The position numbers and the translations under genes were made by a program. DNA of 64,000 nucleotides from Alteromonas halophila (lineage in GTDB: Bacteria; Pseudomonadota; Gammaproteobacteria; Enterobacterales; Alteromonadaceae), in assembly GCF_014651815.1 (NCBI RefSeq), contig NZ_BMXP01000001.1:1-64000 (forward strand), in the 5' to 3' direction. The notes under the pieces were generated by a model that did no database searches, was not told the DNA's origin, and saw only the letters and a list, made by a program, of their open reading frames with translations. Positions 16,613-27,508 of the stretch are shown one piece after another (within the stretch, counting starts at the first letter, position 1; the number at the start of each line of letters is the position of its first letter).

Positions 16613-17815
16613 TTATTTGCGTTTCTTCGCGGACGATTTTTTCTGCTTTTTCTTTTTCGGCGCGGCTTTAGGCGCTTTGTTTTTGGGGCGCAGTGTCTCT
16701 ATCACCCGGGGCTTGATGGCCTCGCCGGTGTAGCGGGTAACCTTGCCGAGCATAGCAAAATCATGGGCTTCAATCAGTGAAATGGCCGTACCTTTGGCCC
16801 CCGCACGACCGGTGCGGCCTATACGGTGCACATACACATCGGCGGTGCGCGGCATATCAAAATTGATGACATGACTGACATTGGGCACATCAATACCCCG
16901 GGCCGCGACGTCGGTAGCCAGTAATACCGGTACCTCACCACTTTTAAAGCGGGCCAGTGCCGCATTACGCTTGTCCTGCGGCATCTCGCCCTGCAGCCAG
17001 CATACTGCAATGTCTTTTTCGGCCAGCGCGTCTTTGAGCGCCTGAAGACGATCGCGGGTTTTCACAAACACAATCGACGAGCTTGCCTGCTGGGTAAGAA
17101 TATACTCCAGCAGCGCCTGCTTGTGCGCCATGTCATCGGCCAGGTGGTACCACTGATGAATTTTGTTGCTTTCTTTTCGGGATGGCTCGGCTTCAATGAT
17201 GGCCGGTTCGCTGAGAATGTCGCGGGCGAAGGTCATGACACCACTGCCTTCCAGCGTTGCTGAGAACAGCATATTCTGTTTGCGCCAGCGTGCTTCATTG
17301 GCAATCTGGTTGACCACACCCGAAAAACCCATATCCAGCATGCGGTCAGCCTCATCCAGAATCAGGCATTCAATATCGCGGCAGTCGGCTTTTTCTTTCT
17401 GAATATGCTCAAACAGACGGCCCGGAGTGGCGATCAGAATGTCCAGCGATTTACTTAATGTTTCGCGGTCGGTGCCGTAATTAATTCCGCCGGTGATAAC
17501 GCCACACTGCAAACTGGTATGGCGGGTCAGGGCAACCGCCTGATCATAAATCTGCAGCGCCAGCTCTCGGGTCGGCGTTAAAATAAGAATGCGGCTTGCG
17601 CCCGGATTTTTGCGTGGGAAGTCCAGCAGAAACTGGCAGGCTGGCAGCAAAAATGCTGCGGTTTTGCCTGTGCCGGTTGGTGCACTGGCAAGGATATCTT
17701 TGCCTTCCATCGCGACCGGGATCACGCTGGCCTGAATGCTGGTGGCCTTTGAAAAGCCCATATCAGACGTGGCCTGACACAATGCATCATCAAGTTCGAG
17801 TTCGTCGAAGGTCAT
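16613..17815 (-). CDS. srmB: ATP-dependent RNA helicase SrmB
   Basis: This 400-residue DEAD-box helicase has motif I 'APTGTGKT', 'TPTRELALQ', 'LDEADRMLD', 'FSATLE', 'ATDVAARGID' and 'HRIGRTGRAG'. SrmB-specific segments 'RWRKQNMLFSATLEG' and 'KIHQWYHLADD' separate it from RhlE/DeaD. A Lys-rich tail contacts RNA. SrmB acts early in 50S ribosome assembly at low temperature. It lies just upstream of rdgB (9 bases), so it is probably in the same transcript. Confidence 0.92.
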   Translation of the reverse strand: MTFDELELDDALCQATSDMGFSKATSIQASVIPVAMEGKDILASAPTGTGKTAAFLLPACQFLLDFPRKNPGASRILILTPTRELALQIYDQAVALTRHTSLQCGVITGGINYGTDRETLSKSLDILIATPGRLFEHIQKEKADCRDIECLILDEADRMLDMGFSGVVNQIANEARWRKQNMLFSATLEGSGVMTFARDILSEPAIIEAEPSRKESNKIHQWYHLADDMAHKQALLEYILTQQASSSIVFVKTRDRLQALKDALAEKDIAVCWLQGEMPQDKRNAALARFKSGEVPVLLATDVAARGIDVPNVSHVINFDMPRTADVYVHRIGRTGRAGAKGTAISLIEAHDFAMLGKVTRYTGEAIKPRVIETLRPKNKAPKAAPKKKKQKKSSAKKRK

Positions 17816-17886
17816 GGGGTATTACACTTTACCGTATTTTTTAATTGCGCGTATTGTAGCATTTCACTGTCACGCGCGGCGTGAAA

Positions 17887-18987
17887 TTATGGCATTGATT
17901 GTTCGATGGCACGGATGCGCGCATCGCGGATCGCATCGCGGATCTGCGGCCCGCGCAGGCCACTTTTGGCAATGGCGCTGGCATCCACTGACAGTGCTGC
18001 ATTCAGCGCTGTCTGCAGTTGCTGCTGCGCGGCAGACACCTGTGTATTATCACCCCTGACGCAGGCATTTAATGTCAGTAACTGCGTGAAGCGATCGGGT
18101 TTTCGCCAGGCGTCGGCGCCATCCAGCACAGCCAGTATGGCAGCACCGTCGTGTAAGGGCGCGGAAATGACCTCAGAGAAGCGACTGGCGAGCACCACCA
18201 GATCAAGCACTGTGTTGGGCGTTTTTAGTCGCTGGCACAGCTGCCGGGCCGCATCAGTTGACAGTCCGGCACACAATACTGCCATACGCTGCGCCTCGTC
18301 CAGTGAGGCTCTGGCAGCGCGGGTCAGTGCATCATAGCAGGCTGACGGTGGTGCCGGTAACTCGCTGAACCAGTCGTTAAGCGCATGCGCGTTTTCCAGT
18401 GTCGTGAAAAATACTGCCGGATCCGGCTCCATCAGGCTGCGACGCGTTTCCTGCCAGACCCGCTCTGCGGTCAGCGTGGCCAGCTCGCCACTTGCGGCCA
18501 TTTGCTGCATACGTTTGGTCGTATCGGCGTGCACCGTGAAGCCTAGGTGTGCATAGCGTGCGGCAAAGCGGGCAACACGAAACACCCGCAGGGGGTCTTC
18601 ATTAAACGCCTCACTGACATGACGCAGCACCCGGGCGTTAAGATCGGCCTGGCCATTGAACGGGTCGACCAGCGTGCCGTCGTTCGCTCTGGCCATGGCG
18701 TTCACTGTCAGATCGCGGCGCAGTAAATCCTCTTCCAGCGTAACGTCAGGCGAGGCATCACAGACAAACCCCGTGTATCCCGCACCGCTTTTACGCTCAG
18801 TACGGGCCAGCGCATATTCTTCGCGGGTGTCAGGGTGCAAAAACACCGGAAAGTCTTTGCCGACCTGCGTAAAGCCTTTGTCGAGCATCTCACCGGGGGT
18901 ACTGCCTACGACCACATAGTCGCGCTCTGTTACCAAGCGCCCGAGCAGTTCATCGCGCACTGCGCCGCCGACCAGATAGGTTTGCAT
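17887..18987 (-). CDS. cca: CCA tRNA nucleotidyltransferase, short form without HD domain
   Basis: This 366-residue class II CCA-adding enzyme has 'YLVGGAVRDELLG' and the catalytic region 'ERDYVVVGSTP…', plus 'DLLRRDLTVNAMA', 'DPFNGQADLNARVLRHV', 'EDPLRVFRVARFAARY' and 'LTAERVWQE'. It adds or repairs the 3' CCA of tRNAs. E. coli Cca (412 residues) has a C-terminal HD phosphohydrolase domain. Here that part is shorter and no HD motif is visible, so only the nucleotidyltransferase activity is expected. Confidence 0.9.
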   Translation of the reverse strand: MQTYLVGGAVRDELLGRLVTERDYVVVGSTPGEMLDKGFTQVGKDFPVFLHPDTREEYALARTERKSGAGYTGFVCDASPDVTLEEDLLRRDLTVNAMARANDGTLVDPFNGQADLNARVLRHVSEAFNEDPLRVFRVARFAARYAHLGFTVHADTTKRMQQMAASGELATLTAERVWQETRRSLMEPDPAVFFTTLENAHALNDWFSELPAPPSACYDALTRAARASLDEAQRMAVLCAGLSTDAARQLCQRLKTPNTVLDLVVLASRFSEVISAPLHDGAAILAVLDGADAWRKPDRFTQLLTLNACVRGDNTQVSAAQQQLQTALNAALSVDASAIAKSGLRGPQIRDAIRDARIRAIEQSMP

Positions 18988-19161
18988 GCGTGTCTTATTG
19001 CCTCTAAGTAATTATCGTTGCATAACGGATTAAACCACTATTATGCCGTACTCAATACGGCTTTGCTGGCAAGTTTTGACATCAGTGATACCTGCCGGTA
19101 CTTTATAGCAATTCTTCACGGGATAAACCCGTTTGACGTTTCAACTCCAACCTGGCATCAC

Positions 19162-20073
19162 ATGTATCTGAATTATTACGGGCTGAATGATAACCCGTTT
19201 TCTATTGCGCCAAACCCTGACTATTTATATATGAGTCCACGGCATAAAGAGGCGCTTGCACATCTGACTTTTGGTCTGCGGGAAAGCGGCGGATTTGTCA
19301 TGCTCACCGGCGAAGTAGGAACCGGTAAAACCACGGTGTCGCGAAAGCTGCTTCAGCAGTTACCCGATAATACGCAGGTGGCGATGATCTTAAATCCCAC
19401 CTTGTCGGCACTGGAGTTGCTGGCCACGGTGTGTGATGAGCTGGGGCTTGAGTATGATGCGGAGCGCGCCAGCCTGAAGTATTTTACTGATCGTATTCTG
19501 AGTAAACTGGCTGACAACCATCAGGCGGGAGTGAATACCGTGCTAATGGTCGATGAGGCGCAGCACCTGATGCCGGAAGTACTGGAACAACTAAGGCTTC
19601 TGACTAACCTTGAGACCAACCGTGAAAAACTGCTCAAAGTGGTGCTGATTGGACAGCCTGAGTTACAGCAGTTACTTAAACGCAATGAATTACGCCAGCT
19701 GGCACAGCGAATTACCGCGCGTTATCACCTGCTGCCGCTGACGTCTGATGAGGTTTCTTCATATATTGCTCACCGTTTATCGGTGGCCAATGGTGATATC
19801 AGTATTTTCAGTAAATCCACGCTTAGAGCCGTACATCAAATTACTGGCGGTATTCCGCGGGTAATTAATCTGTTGTGCGACCGTGCACTGACCCTGTCGT
19901 TCACTAAGCAGCATGCAGTGGTAAAGAAGTCACTCTTTATCGCGGCGGCTGAGCAGATCCTGGGGGCGGATGTGGTCGCACAACGTATTCAGCACCAGAA
20001 AAAATACTATCTGGCAGCCAGCTTCGTGCTCGCGCTGCTTGTTGGTTATGGTATAGGGGGCTGGTATGTCTGA
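19162..20073 (+). CDS. gspA: GspA/ExeA-type AAA ATPase (type II secretion assembly)
   Basis: This 303-residue ATPase has a Walker A 'GEVGTGKT' at 50-57, Walker B 'VLMVDEAQHL' and a C-terminal transmembrane helix (last 20 residues, 'AASFVLALLVGYGIGG'). I chose ATG 19162 because family members begin 'MYLNYYGLNDNPFSIAPNP'; an upstream frame from 19018 adds unrelated residues. ExeA with ExeB interacts with peptidoglycan and helps assemble the secretin. It overlaps the gspB start by 8 bases. Confidence 0.88.
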   Translation: MYLNYYGLNDNPFSIAPNPDYLYMSPRHKEALAHLTFGLRESGGFVMLTGEVGTGKTTVSRKLLQQLPDNTQVAMILNPTLSALELLATVCDELGLEYDAERASLKYFTDRILSKLADNHQAGVNTVLMVDEAQHLMPEVLEQLRLLTNLETNREKLLKVVLIGQPELQQLLKRNELRQLAQRITARYHLLPLTSDEVSSYIAHRLSVANGDISIFSKSTLRAVHQITGGIPRVINLLCDRALTLSFTKQHAVVKKSLFIAAAEQILGADVVAQRIQHQKKYYLAASFVLALLVGYGIGGWYV

Positions 20074-21184
20074 GCGTATCCGGATTGAGGCACTGAAACC
20101 GGGCATGGTGATTGTGCAGGTTACCCAGCAAAACGGGCCTGTAAAAATTCGTAAATCCGGTCTGGTTTCCAGTGACGCCATGGTGCAGGGACTGGCAGAA
20201 ATGGGTGTCCAGGAAGTCGAGATTGATCCCGAGCAGACGGTCGAAGTAGATGCGCCGGTCCATCACCGTACGCAAACTCAGGCCTTGCTGCGCGGGCAGC
20301 ACGACACCTCTGCCAAGCTCGACCACACGCTGTCGGATCAGTTTAACCGTAGCCTGTTTCTCCCTACTGTGCAGAGTCTGCCTTCAACGTGGCGGGTATA
20401 TGGTAAGCAGGTACTTACTTATCTTGTCGTCTTGGCAGGCGGCGTCAGTATTGGCTTTACAGCGGCAACGCATTCGCTGTGGTGGCCACTGTTCGATGCA
20501 GCCGATCCGGCCCCGGTGGTGGCATCATCACCGGCTAAGACGACGGACGCTGACTCAGCGAAATCTACCTCTAAAGACACTGCCAGCGCAGATCTGGCGC
20601 AAACCGCTGACGCACAACCAGACACACCGGCCGCGGATGAAACTGAGCCAAATACGTCGCCTCAGGCAGGCGCACAGCGCTCATCCGAACAGCAGCAAAC
20701 AGCCGCAGCGGCGCAGGCCGGGAACGCGCAGGATGCTCAGGTTGCCGCGAAGCAAACTTCGCCGGCTCAAGCCCAGAGCAGTAACGAACCTGCGGAGCCG
20801 GAGGGGCGGGTGTTGAATCAGCCTGCTGATACTGATGTGAACGTGTCTGCAGAGCTGATGGCGCGCTTTAATAAAGCCGTCGAGGCGCTGGACAACGAAC
20901 CTGAACAGGCGCGGGAGCCAGAAACGCAGGTCACCGTACGCGATGGTATTATGCGGGTAGATCAGTTGCCTGCACGGTTGCTTACCCGCTTACCTGCGAT
21001 GAATTTCAGTGCGCATATGTACGCGTCGCAAAAAGAAGACCGCTGGGTGCGGGTAAACGGCGTGCAGATGATGGAAGGTGACTGGATTGATGACCGGGTC
21101 GAAATTATCAGTATTAAAGCCCAGCATGTGGTGCTGGGCTTTGAGAACGAAACCTTTAAAATGGCCGCACTTACTGATTGGTAA
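20066..21184 (+). CDS. gspB: GspB/ExeB-type protein with N-terminal DUF3391 domain
   Basis: This 372-residue protein has an unusual layout. Residues 1-60 are a DUF3391 domain ('RIRIEALKPGMVIVQVTQQNG…VQEVEID'). A membrane helix (about 115-135) and a long Ala/Gln/Thr-rich periplasmic linker follow. The C-terminal T2SSB domain (about 285-372) includes 'LPAMNFSAHMYASQ' and 'RWVRVNGVQMMEGDWI'. GspB partners GspA to place the type II secretin. DUF3391 normally precedes HD-GYP domains, as in the convergent gene next door, so the fusion may pass a cytoplasmic signal to secretion assembly. A substrate candidate is the GlyGly-CTERM protein at 3.6-6.3 kb. Confidence 0.85.
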   Translation: MSERIRIEALKPGMVIVQVTQQNGPVKIRKSGLVSSDAMVQGLAEMGVQEVEIDPEQTVEVDAPVHHRTQTQALLRGQHDTSAKLDHTLSDQFNRSLFLPTVQSLPSTWRVYGKQVLTYLVVLAGGVSIGFTAATHSLWWPLFDAADPAPVVASSPAKTTDADSAKSTSKDTASADLAQTADAQPDTPAADETEPNTSPQAGAQRSSEQQQTAAAAQAGNAQDAQVAAKQTSPAQAQSSNEPAEPEGRVLNQPADTDVNVSAELMARFNKAVEALDNEPEQAREPETQVTVRDGIMRVDQLPARLLTRLPAMNFSAHMYASQKEDRWVRVNGVQMMEGDWIDDRVEIISIKAQHVVLGFENETFKMAALTDW

Positions 21185-21205
21185 GTGCTTGCTAACCAAA
21201 ACAGG

Positions 21206-22405
21206 TCAGCCCGGTACCTGATGAATAAAGACTTCGCGAAAAAACTTCGGTAAATCAATATTAAAGTCATCCGGGCGTACGCCTGATACAATTTCATCAT
21301 CGGTCAGGCTAAGATCGACGCGTTTGATTTCCCGGTAACCTCCGCCACTGTTGACGCTGTAGAACGTCATCACAGTAGGGCTCAGCACATCTTTAGTGCC
21401 AGCCTGACAGACAATACCCAGCTTACCGCTGGCAAGACGCACCAGTGAACCAATCGGATGGACCCCCACACACTGGATAAACTGCTTAACCAGTTCCTGA
21501 TCAAGATTAGCCTGCTTTGTCAGACGCTTGAGTGCCTGTGAGGGGGTGATAGCCTCCCGGTGAGGGCGGTTAGACGTCATGGCGTCATAGGAGTCGACGA
21601 TAGCCGCCGCGCGGGCCAGCGGTTCAATGGCGTCGCCCCGCAGCCTGCGAGGGTAACCACTGCCATCAACGCGTTCATGGTGTTGCTCAATAATATGCAG
21701 CACCAGATCAGAAATGTCGCCGCACTGCTCCAGCAATTCAAGCCCCAGCTCAACATGTGACTGCACGATCGCCCAGTCATCGCCGGACAGGTTGTCCGTG
21801 CTCATACGCAGTTCCTGTGGCAACGCTGACATGCCAATATCCATTAGCATAGCGCCAAGGCTTGCCTGCTCGATGGTGTCGCGGTCATAGCCTAAGTGCT
21901 GAGTAAAGATCCCCATCATTACCGAGCAGTTAATTGAGTGCTCCAGCAGATACGCGTCGGCATCTTTGATCATGGTCAGACAGGACAGGGCATCCTGATT
22001 ATCAAACACGCTGTCAATCAGGCTTTGACTAAGCTCAGTGAGCGGTGACAAATCTTTAGGCGCGTTTGTGCTCAGTGATTTGATAAAACCACTCTGAATG
22101 GACACGGCCTGCTCGTACAGATCGTTGGCCTGTGAGAATTTCTCCTGATTACTGCGATGTGGCTGGGGAGAGGGTTTTGTGTCTTCAATGGTGTCTTCGG
22201 GGGCTGGCGCGCTTTTCTGCTCAGGCAGGCGTGATTTGTCCAGATCAATCTCCACCGTGAGGATCCCTTTGGCTTTTAAACTCTCAATAACTGACGCGGA
22301 TTTTACCAGCCCCTTGGAGCGCATCCTGAGTTGTCCGGTCTGCTCGAGCACCTGGCTGACATACATACCGGGTACCAGCTCGTCGATTGAGACCTGTTTA
22401 AGCAT
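21206..22405 (-). CDS. DUF3391 + HD-GYP domain protein with degenerate HD motif
   Basis: This 399-residue protein has an N-terminal DUF3391 (1-60: 'VSIDELVPGMYVSQVLEQTG…LTVEID') and an HD-GYP domain (about 135-320). His156, His242-His243 and the GYP motif ('HHERVDGSGYP', 241-252) are present. The HD pair itself reads Met188-Asp189 ('AMLMDIGM' instead of LLHDIGK). HD-GYP proteins hydrolyse cyclic di-GMP with a bi- or trinuclear metal site. Loss of one ligand His and the Lys may weaken or abolish this, although some active family members vary here. Its DUF3391 closely resembles that of the convergent GspB. Confidence 0.88.
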   Translation of the reverse strand: MLKQVSIDELVPGMYVSQVLEQTGQLRMRSKGLVKSASVIESLKAKGILTVEIDLDKSRLPEQKSAPAPEDTIEDTKPSPQPHRSNQEKFSQANDLYEQAVSIQSGFIKSLSTNAPKDLSPLTELSQSLIDSVFDNQDALSCLTMIKDADAYLLEHSINCSVMMGIFTQHLGYDRDTIEQASLGAMLMDIGMSALPQELRMSTDNLSGDDWAIVQSHVELGLELLEQCGDISDLVLHIIEQHHERVDGSGYPRRLRGDAIEPLARAAAIVDSYDAMTSNRPHREAITPSQALKRLTKQANLDQELVKQFIQCVGVHPIGSLVRLASGKLGIVCQAGTKDVLSPTVMTFYSVNSGGGYREIKRVDLSLTDDEIVSGVRPDDFNIDLPKFFREVFIHQVPG

Positions 22406-22646
22406 GAAAACTCCTGTTGTTCATAGACACACGGGTAAAGAAGATACTGACTGCTGCCGGTCACTTACGTCTCCGGTAACAGCAGATTTCTGTTAAGAAT
22501 AACAGCAGTATAACACTGGCATTTAGTGTAATGCGCTTAAGTGTAAATATGTTCCCACAGGGCCGTTGGCCAGCACACCGGATGAGTAACAGGCCGCGGC
22601 GGTCACAACAGTGTCGCGCCGCCGCCATCAGCCATGGTACAGACCG

Positions 22647-23258
22647 CTATTGCCAGGCTGCCCGGGTCGTTTCGAACTGCGCAATCCTGTCTTCGAGTTC
22701 CAGGGTCTGACCAATGGCGTCCAGGCCTTTTAGCAGGCTGGTCTTATGGTGCGGGGCAATGCTGAAGTCAAAGCACAGGTCTCCAATGCTCACCTGTTGC
22801 GCCTCAAGATCCACGGTGACCGGCGTTTGCGGATGGGCATGAACCGCTGTAAACAGTGTATCCATATCGTTGCTGTCAAGTGCGACTGGTAACAACTGGT
22901 TGTTAATGCAGTTCCCGTAAAAGATATCGGCAAAGCTGGTGGCGATGATGACGTTAAACCCGTAATCGGCCAGCGCCCATGGTGCGTGTTCGCGGCTGGA
23001 ACCACAGCCAAAATTTTCGCGGGCCAGTAAAATACTGGCTCCGGCGTAGTCAGGCTGATTCAGTGCAAACTGCGGGTTTAACTCCTGCTCATCACTGTCA
23101 AGGTAACGCCAGTCATGAAACAGGTGGCGGCCAAAGCCTTCGCGGCTGACACTGGTCAGAAACTGCTTAGGAATGATCTGATCGGTATCCACATTAGCCT
23201 GATCGAGTGGCGCGGCTGTGCCGGTATGGGTCGTTATGCCCGGTGAGGATTGCGTCAT
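22647..23258 (-). CDS. leuD: 3-isopropylmalate dehydratase small subunit
   Basis: This 203-residue swivel-domain subunit contains '[11 protein letters not shown]', '[21 protein letters not shown]' and '[22 protein letters not shown]'. It pairs with LeuC to isomerise 2- and 3-isopropylmalate in leucine synthesis. It is the last gene of the leuABCD operon, 3 bases after leuC. Confidence 0.96.
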   Translation of the reverse strand: MTQSSPGITTHTGTAAPLDQANVDTDQIIPKQFLTSVSREGFGRHLFHDWRYLDSDEQELNPQFALNQPDYAGASILLARENFGCGSSREHAPWALADYGFNVIIATSFADIFYGNCINNQLLPVALDSNDMDTLFTAVHAHPQTPVTVDLEAQQVSIGDLCFDFSIAPHHKTSLLKGLDAIGQTLELEDRIAQFETTRAAWQ

Positions 23259-23261
23259 TGT

Positions 23262-24662
23262 TTACTCCTGAAATTCTCTGACATCGGCGAAACGCCCGCG
23301 TAAGGCGGCAGCTGCGGCCATGGCGGGGCTTACCAGGTGGGTGCGTGCACCGCGCCCCTGCCGGCCTTCGAAGTTACGATTACTGGTAGACGCACAGCGG
23401 TCGCCGCTTTGTAAAATATCATCGTTCATGCCCAGACACATGGAACAGCCCGGCAGCCGCCATTCGAAGCCTGCATCGGTGAAAACTCTGTCCAGACCTT
23501 CGCGTTCAGCCTGCTGCTTTACCTCACCGGAGCCGGGCACCACAATGGCGGTCACCCCCGGTGCTACCTGGCCCTGCCGGGCAACACTGGCAGCGGCGCG
23601 CAAATCTTCAATACGCCCGTTAGTGCACGAGCCGATAAACACATGGTTAACCGGGACGTCCGATAACCGGGTGCCCGCCTGTAGTGCCATGTATTTCAGG
23701 GCTTTTTGGGCACTTTCTTTTTCAACCGGATCGTCAAAGTTATCGGGGCCGGGCACTGGCGCATTAACGCCGATGACCTGACCGGGATTGGTGCCCCAGG
23801 TGACCTGCGGGGCGATGTCGGCAGCCAGTAGCTCGACTTCGCTGTCAAACTGCGCGTCGGCGTCACTGTAAAGGGTTTTCCAGTAAGTCAGTGCAGCTTC
23901 CCAGTCCTCCCCCTTAGGGGCATATTCTCGTCCTTTGATATACTCAAAGGTGGTGTCGTCCGGCGCGATCATGCCGGCTTTTGCGCCTGCCTCAATGCTC
24001 ATATTGCAGATGGTCATGCGTTCTTCCATCGACAGACTACGTATAGCATCACCGGCATACTCAATCACGTGACCGGTGGCGCCGGCATGGCCAATTTTAC
24101 CAATGATGGCCAGAATGATGTCTTTGGCAGTGATACCGGTCGGCAGCGTACCACTGACCGTGATCCGCATGGTTTTGGCGCGACTTTGCTTCAGGGTCTG
24201 GGTAGCCAGTACATGCTCTACCTGTGAGGTGCCGATACCAAAAGCCAGGGCGCCAAATGCACCATGGGTCGCAGTATGTGAATCGCCACAGACCACCGTC
24301 ATGCCGGGCAGAATCAAGCCGCGCTCCGGGCCCATTACGTGCACGATCCCTTGTTTCTGATGGCCCACCGGGAACAGCTGAATGCCATGTTGCTCACAGT
24401 TGTCGGCCAGCGTGGAGAGTTGCAGCGCATTTTGCGGGCCGCAGGCATCAATGGCTAAAGAGCGGGTTGAGATACTGTGATCCATGGTGGCGATGGTCAG
24501 ATCCGGGCGCCTTACGCGGCGCTGCTTTTCTTTCAGTCCGGCGAACGCCTGCGGGGAGGTCACCTCGTGAATAAGGTGACGGTCTATATAAATCAGGCTG
24601 TCTTCGCCAATTTCATCGACGATATGCGCCTGCCAGACTTTGTCATAAAGGGTGTGTGCCAT
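23262..24662 (-). CDS. leuC: 3-isopropylmalate dehydratase large subunit
   Basis: This 466-residue aconitase-family subunit has '[12 protein letters not shown]', '[17 protein letters not shown]' and '[21 protein letters not shown]', plus the iron-sulfur cysteines ('IGSCTNGR' and 'GCSMCLGMN'). It works with LeuD. Normal length; 3 bases separate it from leuB and from leuD. Confidence 0.97.
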   Translation of the reverse strand: MAHTLYDKVWQAHIVDEIGEDSLIYIDRHLIHEVTSPQAFAGLKEKQRRVRRPDLTIATMDHSISTRSLAIDACGPQNALQLSTLADNCEQHGIQLFPVGHQKQGIVHVMGPERGLILPGMTVVCGDSHTATHGAFGALAFGIGTSQVEHVLATQTLKQSRAKTMRITVSGTLPTGITAKDIILAIIGKIGHAGATGHVIEYAGDAIRSLSMEERMTICNMSIEAGAKAGMIAPDDTTFEYIKGREYAPKGEDWEAALTYWKTLYSDADAQFDSEVELLAADIAPQVTWGTNPGQVIGVNAPVPGPDNFDDPVEKESAQKALKYMALQAGTRLSDVPVNHVFIGSCTNGRIEDLRAAASVARQGQVAPGVTAIVVPGSGEVKQQAEREGLDRVFTDAGFEWRLPGCSMCLGMNDDILQSGDRCASTSNRNFEGRQGRGARTHLVSPAMAAAAALRGRFADVREFQE

Positions 24663-24665
24663 GAT

Positions 24666-25772
<1,107 letters not shown>

Positions 25773-27332
25773 TTATACTCCTGCTATGCGATCCTGTTGA
25801 TGGCGTTGTAAGTCGATCTGGTCTGCCAGGTGGGTGTTATTCAGCACATAAATCAGCGCTTTCACACCCGCTTCGACGATATCGGTAGCCAGGCCAATAC
25901 CGTGGAAACGCCGCCCCCGGTATTCTGCAATAACGCTGACCTGCGCAAGGGCGTCTGCGCCTTCCCCTTTTGAGTCGAGCTTAAAGTCCACCACATCAAT
26001 ATTATCGTGACCGACCATTTCCATAATAGCCTTATACGCGGCATCGACCGGCCCGTTACCTGTGCTCGCCCTTGTCACACTGTCACCGCCAATGGTCAGC
26101 TTGACCGTTGCGCTGGGCACGATTTCCCGGCCAGAGGTTGCCTGCAGGTACTCAAGCTGATAGTACGCGTGGTCGTGCTTTTGTTTATCAAAAAACAGTA
26201 ACGCTTCCAGATCGTAGTCATAGACCTGGCCTTTTTTATCGGCCAGTTGCAGGAAAGCCTCGTAGATGGCTTCCAGATCATAATCCGCGCTGGTGTAGCC
26301 CAGTTCGGTCAGGCGGTGTTTAATGACATGCCGGCCTGAGCGTGACGTGAGATTAAGGTTATTTTTATTAATACCCACACTTTCCGGGGTCATGATTTCA
26401 TAGGTGTTCTGAGACTTCAGCACGCCATCCTGATGAATACCGGAAGAGTGGCTGAATGCATTGCTGCCGACAATGGCCTTATTCGACTGAATGGGCATGT
26501 TGCACAACTGACTGACCAGCTTTGACGAGCGTGATATTTCTGATGAATTGATATTGGTCGTGAGTCCCAGCATGTCTTTGCGGGTTTGCAGGATCATGGC
26601 AATTTCTTCAAGCGCCGCGTTGCCTGCGCGCTCACCAATACCGTTTAATGTACATTCAACCTGTCGGGCACCCTGCTCAACAGCCGCCAGTGAGTTGGCG
26701 ACCGCCAACCCCAGATCATTATGGCAGTGCACCGAGATAATCGCCTGGTCGATATTAGGCACCCGGTCAAACAATGATTTGATGATCCCACCAAACTCAG
26801 TAGGGGTGGTGTACCCCACTGTGTCAGGAATATTTACCGTGGTGGCCCCGGCTGCAATTGCCGCTTCGACCATTCGGCACAGGTAATCGATATGGGTGCG
26901 GCCCGCATCTTCACAGGAAAACTCCACATCATTGGTGTAGTTACGGGCATGTTTTACGGCGGCGACGGCCATCTCGACAATGTCGTCCTGCGATTTTTTC
27001 AGTTTTGAATTAACGTGAATGTCAGAGGTCGCAATAAACGTATGAATACGAAACTGCTCCGCTACCTTCAGTGCCTGTCCACAGGCATCGATATCGGCCG
27101 GCAGGGCCCGGGAAAGTCCGCACACGGTGGAGTTTTTCACCTCCCGCGCGATCATCTCAACTGACTTAAAATCGCCGGGTGAAGAAACCGGAAATCCGGC
27201 TTCAATCACATCTACGCCAAGGCGTTCAAGCGCCAGGGCAATCTGCAGCTTTTCTTTGGCACTCAGGCTGGCCGGCAATGCTTGCTCGCCGTCGCGTAAG
27301 GTTGTATCGAAAATCTTGACCTGATTTGTCAT
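25773..27332 (-). CDS. leuA: 2-isopropylmalate synthase
   Basis: This 519-residue enzyme is the first structural gene of the leu operon. It has '[16 protein letters not shown]' at the start, 'SCEDAGRTH', '[12 protein letters not shown]', '[25 protein letters not shown]' and a C-terminal LeuA regulatory domain that normally mediates leucine feedback inhibition. I place the start at ATG 27332; a longer open frame to 27407 runs through the attenuator and is not coding. Expression should be controlled by the leader peptide and terminator immediately upstream. Confidence 0.96.
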   Translation of the reverse strand: MTNQVKIFDTTLRDGEQALPASLSAKEKLQIALALERLGVDVIEAGFPVSSPGDFKSVEMIAREVKNSTVCGLSRALPADIDACGQALKVAEQFRIHTFIATSDIHVNSKLKKSQDDIVEMAVAAVKHARNYTNDVEFSCEDAGRTHIDYLCRMVEAAIAAGATTVNIPDTVGYTTPTEFGGIIKSLFDRVPNIDQAIISVHCHNDLGLAVANSLAAVEQGARQVECTLNGIGERAGNAALEEIAMILQTRKDMLGLTTNINSSEISRSSKLVSQLCNMPIQSNKAIVGSNAFSHSSGIHQDGVLKSQNTYEIMTPESVGINKNNLNLTSRSGRHVIKHRLTELGYTSADYDLEAIYEAFLQLADKKGQVYDYDLEALLFFDKQKHDHAYYQLEYLQATSGREIVPSATVKLTIGGDSVTRASTGNGPVDAAYKAIMEMVGHDNIDVVDFKLDSKGEGADALAQVSVIAEYRGRRFHGIGLATDIVEAGVKALIYVLNNTHLADQIDLQRHQQDRIAGV

Positions 27333-27355
27333 GGCACACTCGCTTGTCTGGTGGC

Positions 27356-27385
27356 AAAAAAAAACCCGTGCAAGGCACGGGTTTT
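27356..27385 (-). terminator. Attenuator of the leu operon
   Basis: On the minus strand, ACCCGTGC, a short loop and GCACGGGT are followed by nine T's, giving a strong intrinsic terminator 24 bases before leuA. Its 5' arm (27375-27382) is also perfectly complementary to GCACGGGT at 27411-27418, inside the end of the leader peptide gene. This gives a competing antiterminator. A ribosome stalled at the Leu codons leaves that segment free to pair and prevents termination. Confidence 0.9.
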
Positions 27386-27408
27386 GGTAACTGGTTGCTG
27401 GTCGCAAT

Positions 27409-27471
27409 CTACCCGTGCAGTCTCGCTGCCTTGAGAAGTAGGATAGATAGAAGCAGGGTATATCGCATCAT
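27409..27471 (-). CDS. leuL: leu operon leader peptide
   Basis: This is a 20-residue peptide ([20 protein letters not shown]) with seven leucines, six of them in two runs. The Leu codons are varied (CTG, CTT, CTA, CTC). It lies between the leu promoter and the attenuator, as expected for transcription attenuation by leucyl-tRNA supply. The stop codon overlaps the segment that competes with the terminator stem. The second ATG could also serve as start. It has only a weak ribosome-binding site. Confidence 0.88.
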   Translation of the reverse strand: MMRYTLLLSILLLKAARLHG

Positions 27472-27508
27472 GGCGGTTTTGCCTGTGTGGTGACCAGTAA
27501 GTGCGTTC

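Noticed and set aside
27333-27407. Extended N-terminus of leuA
   Set aside because: The extension is the attenuator stem and T-run read as codons; the enzyme family begins at ATG 27332.
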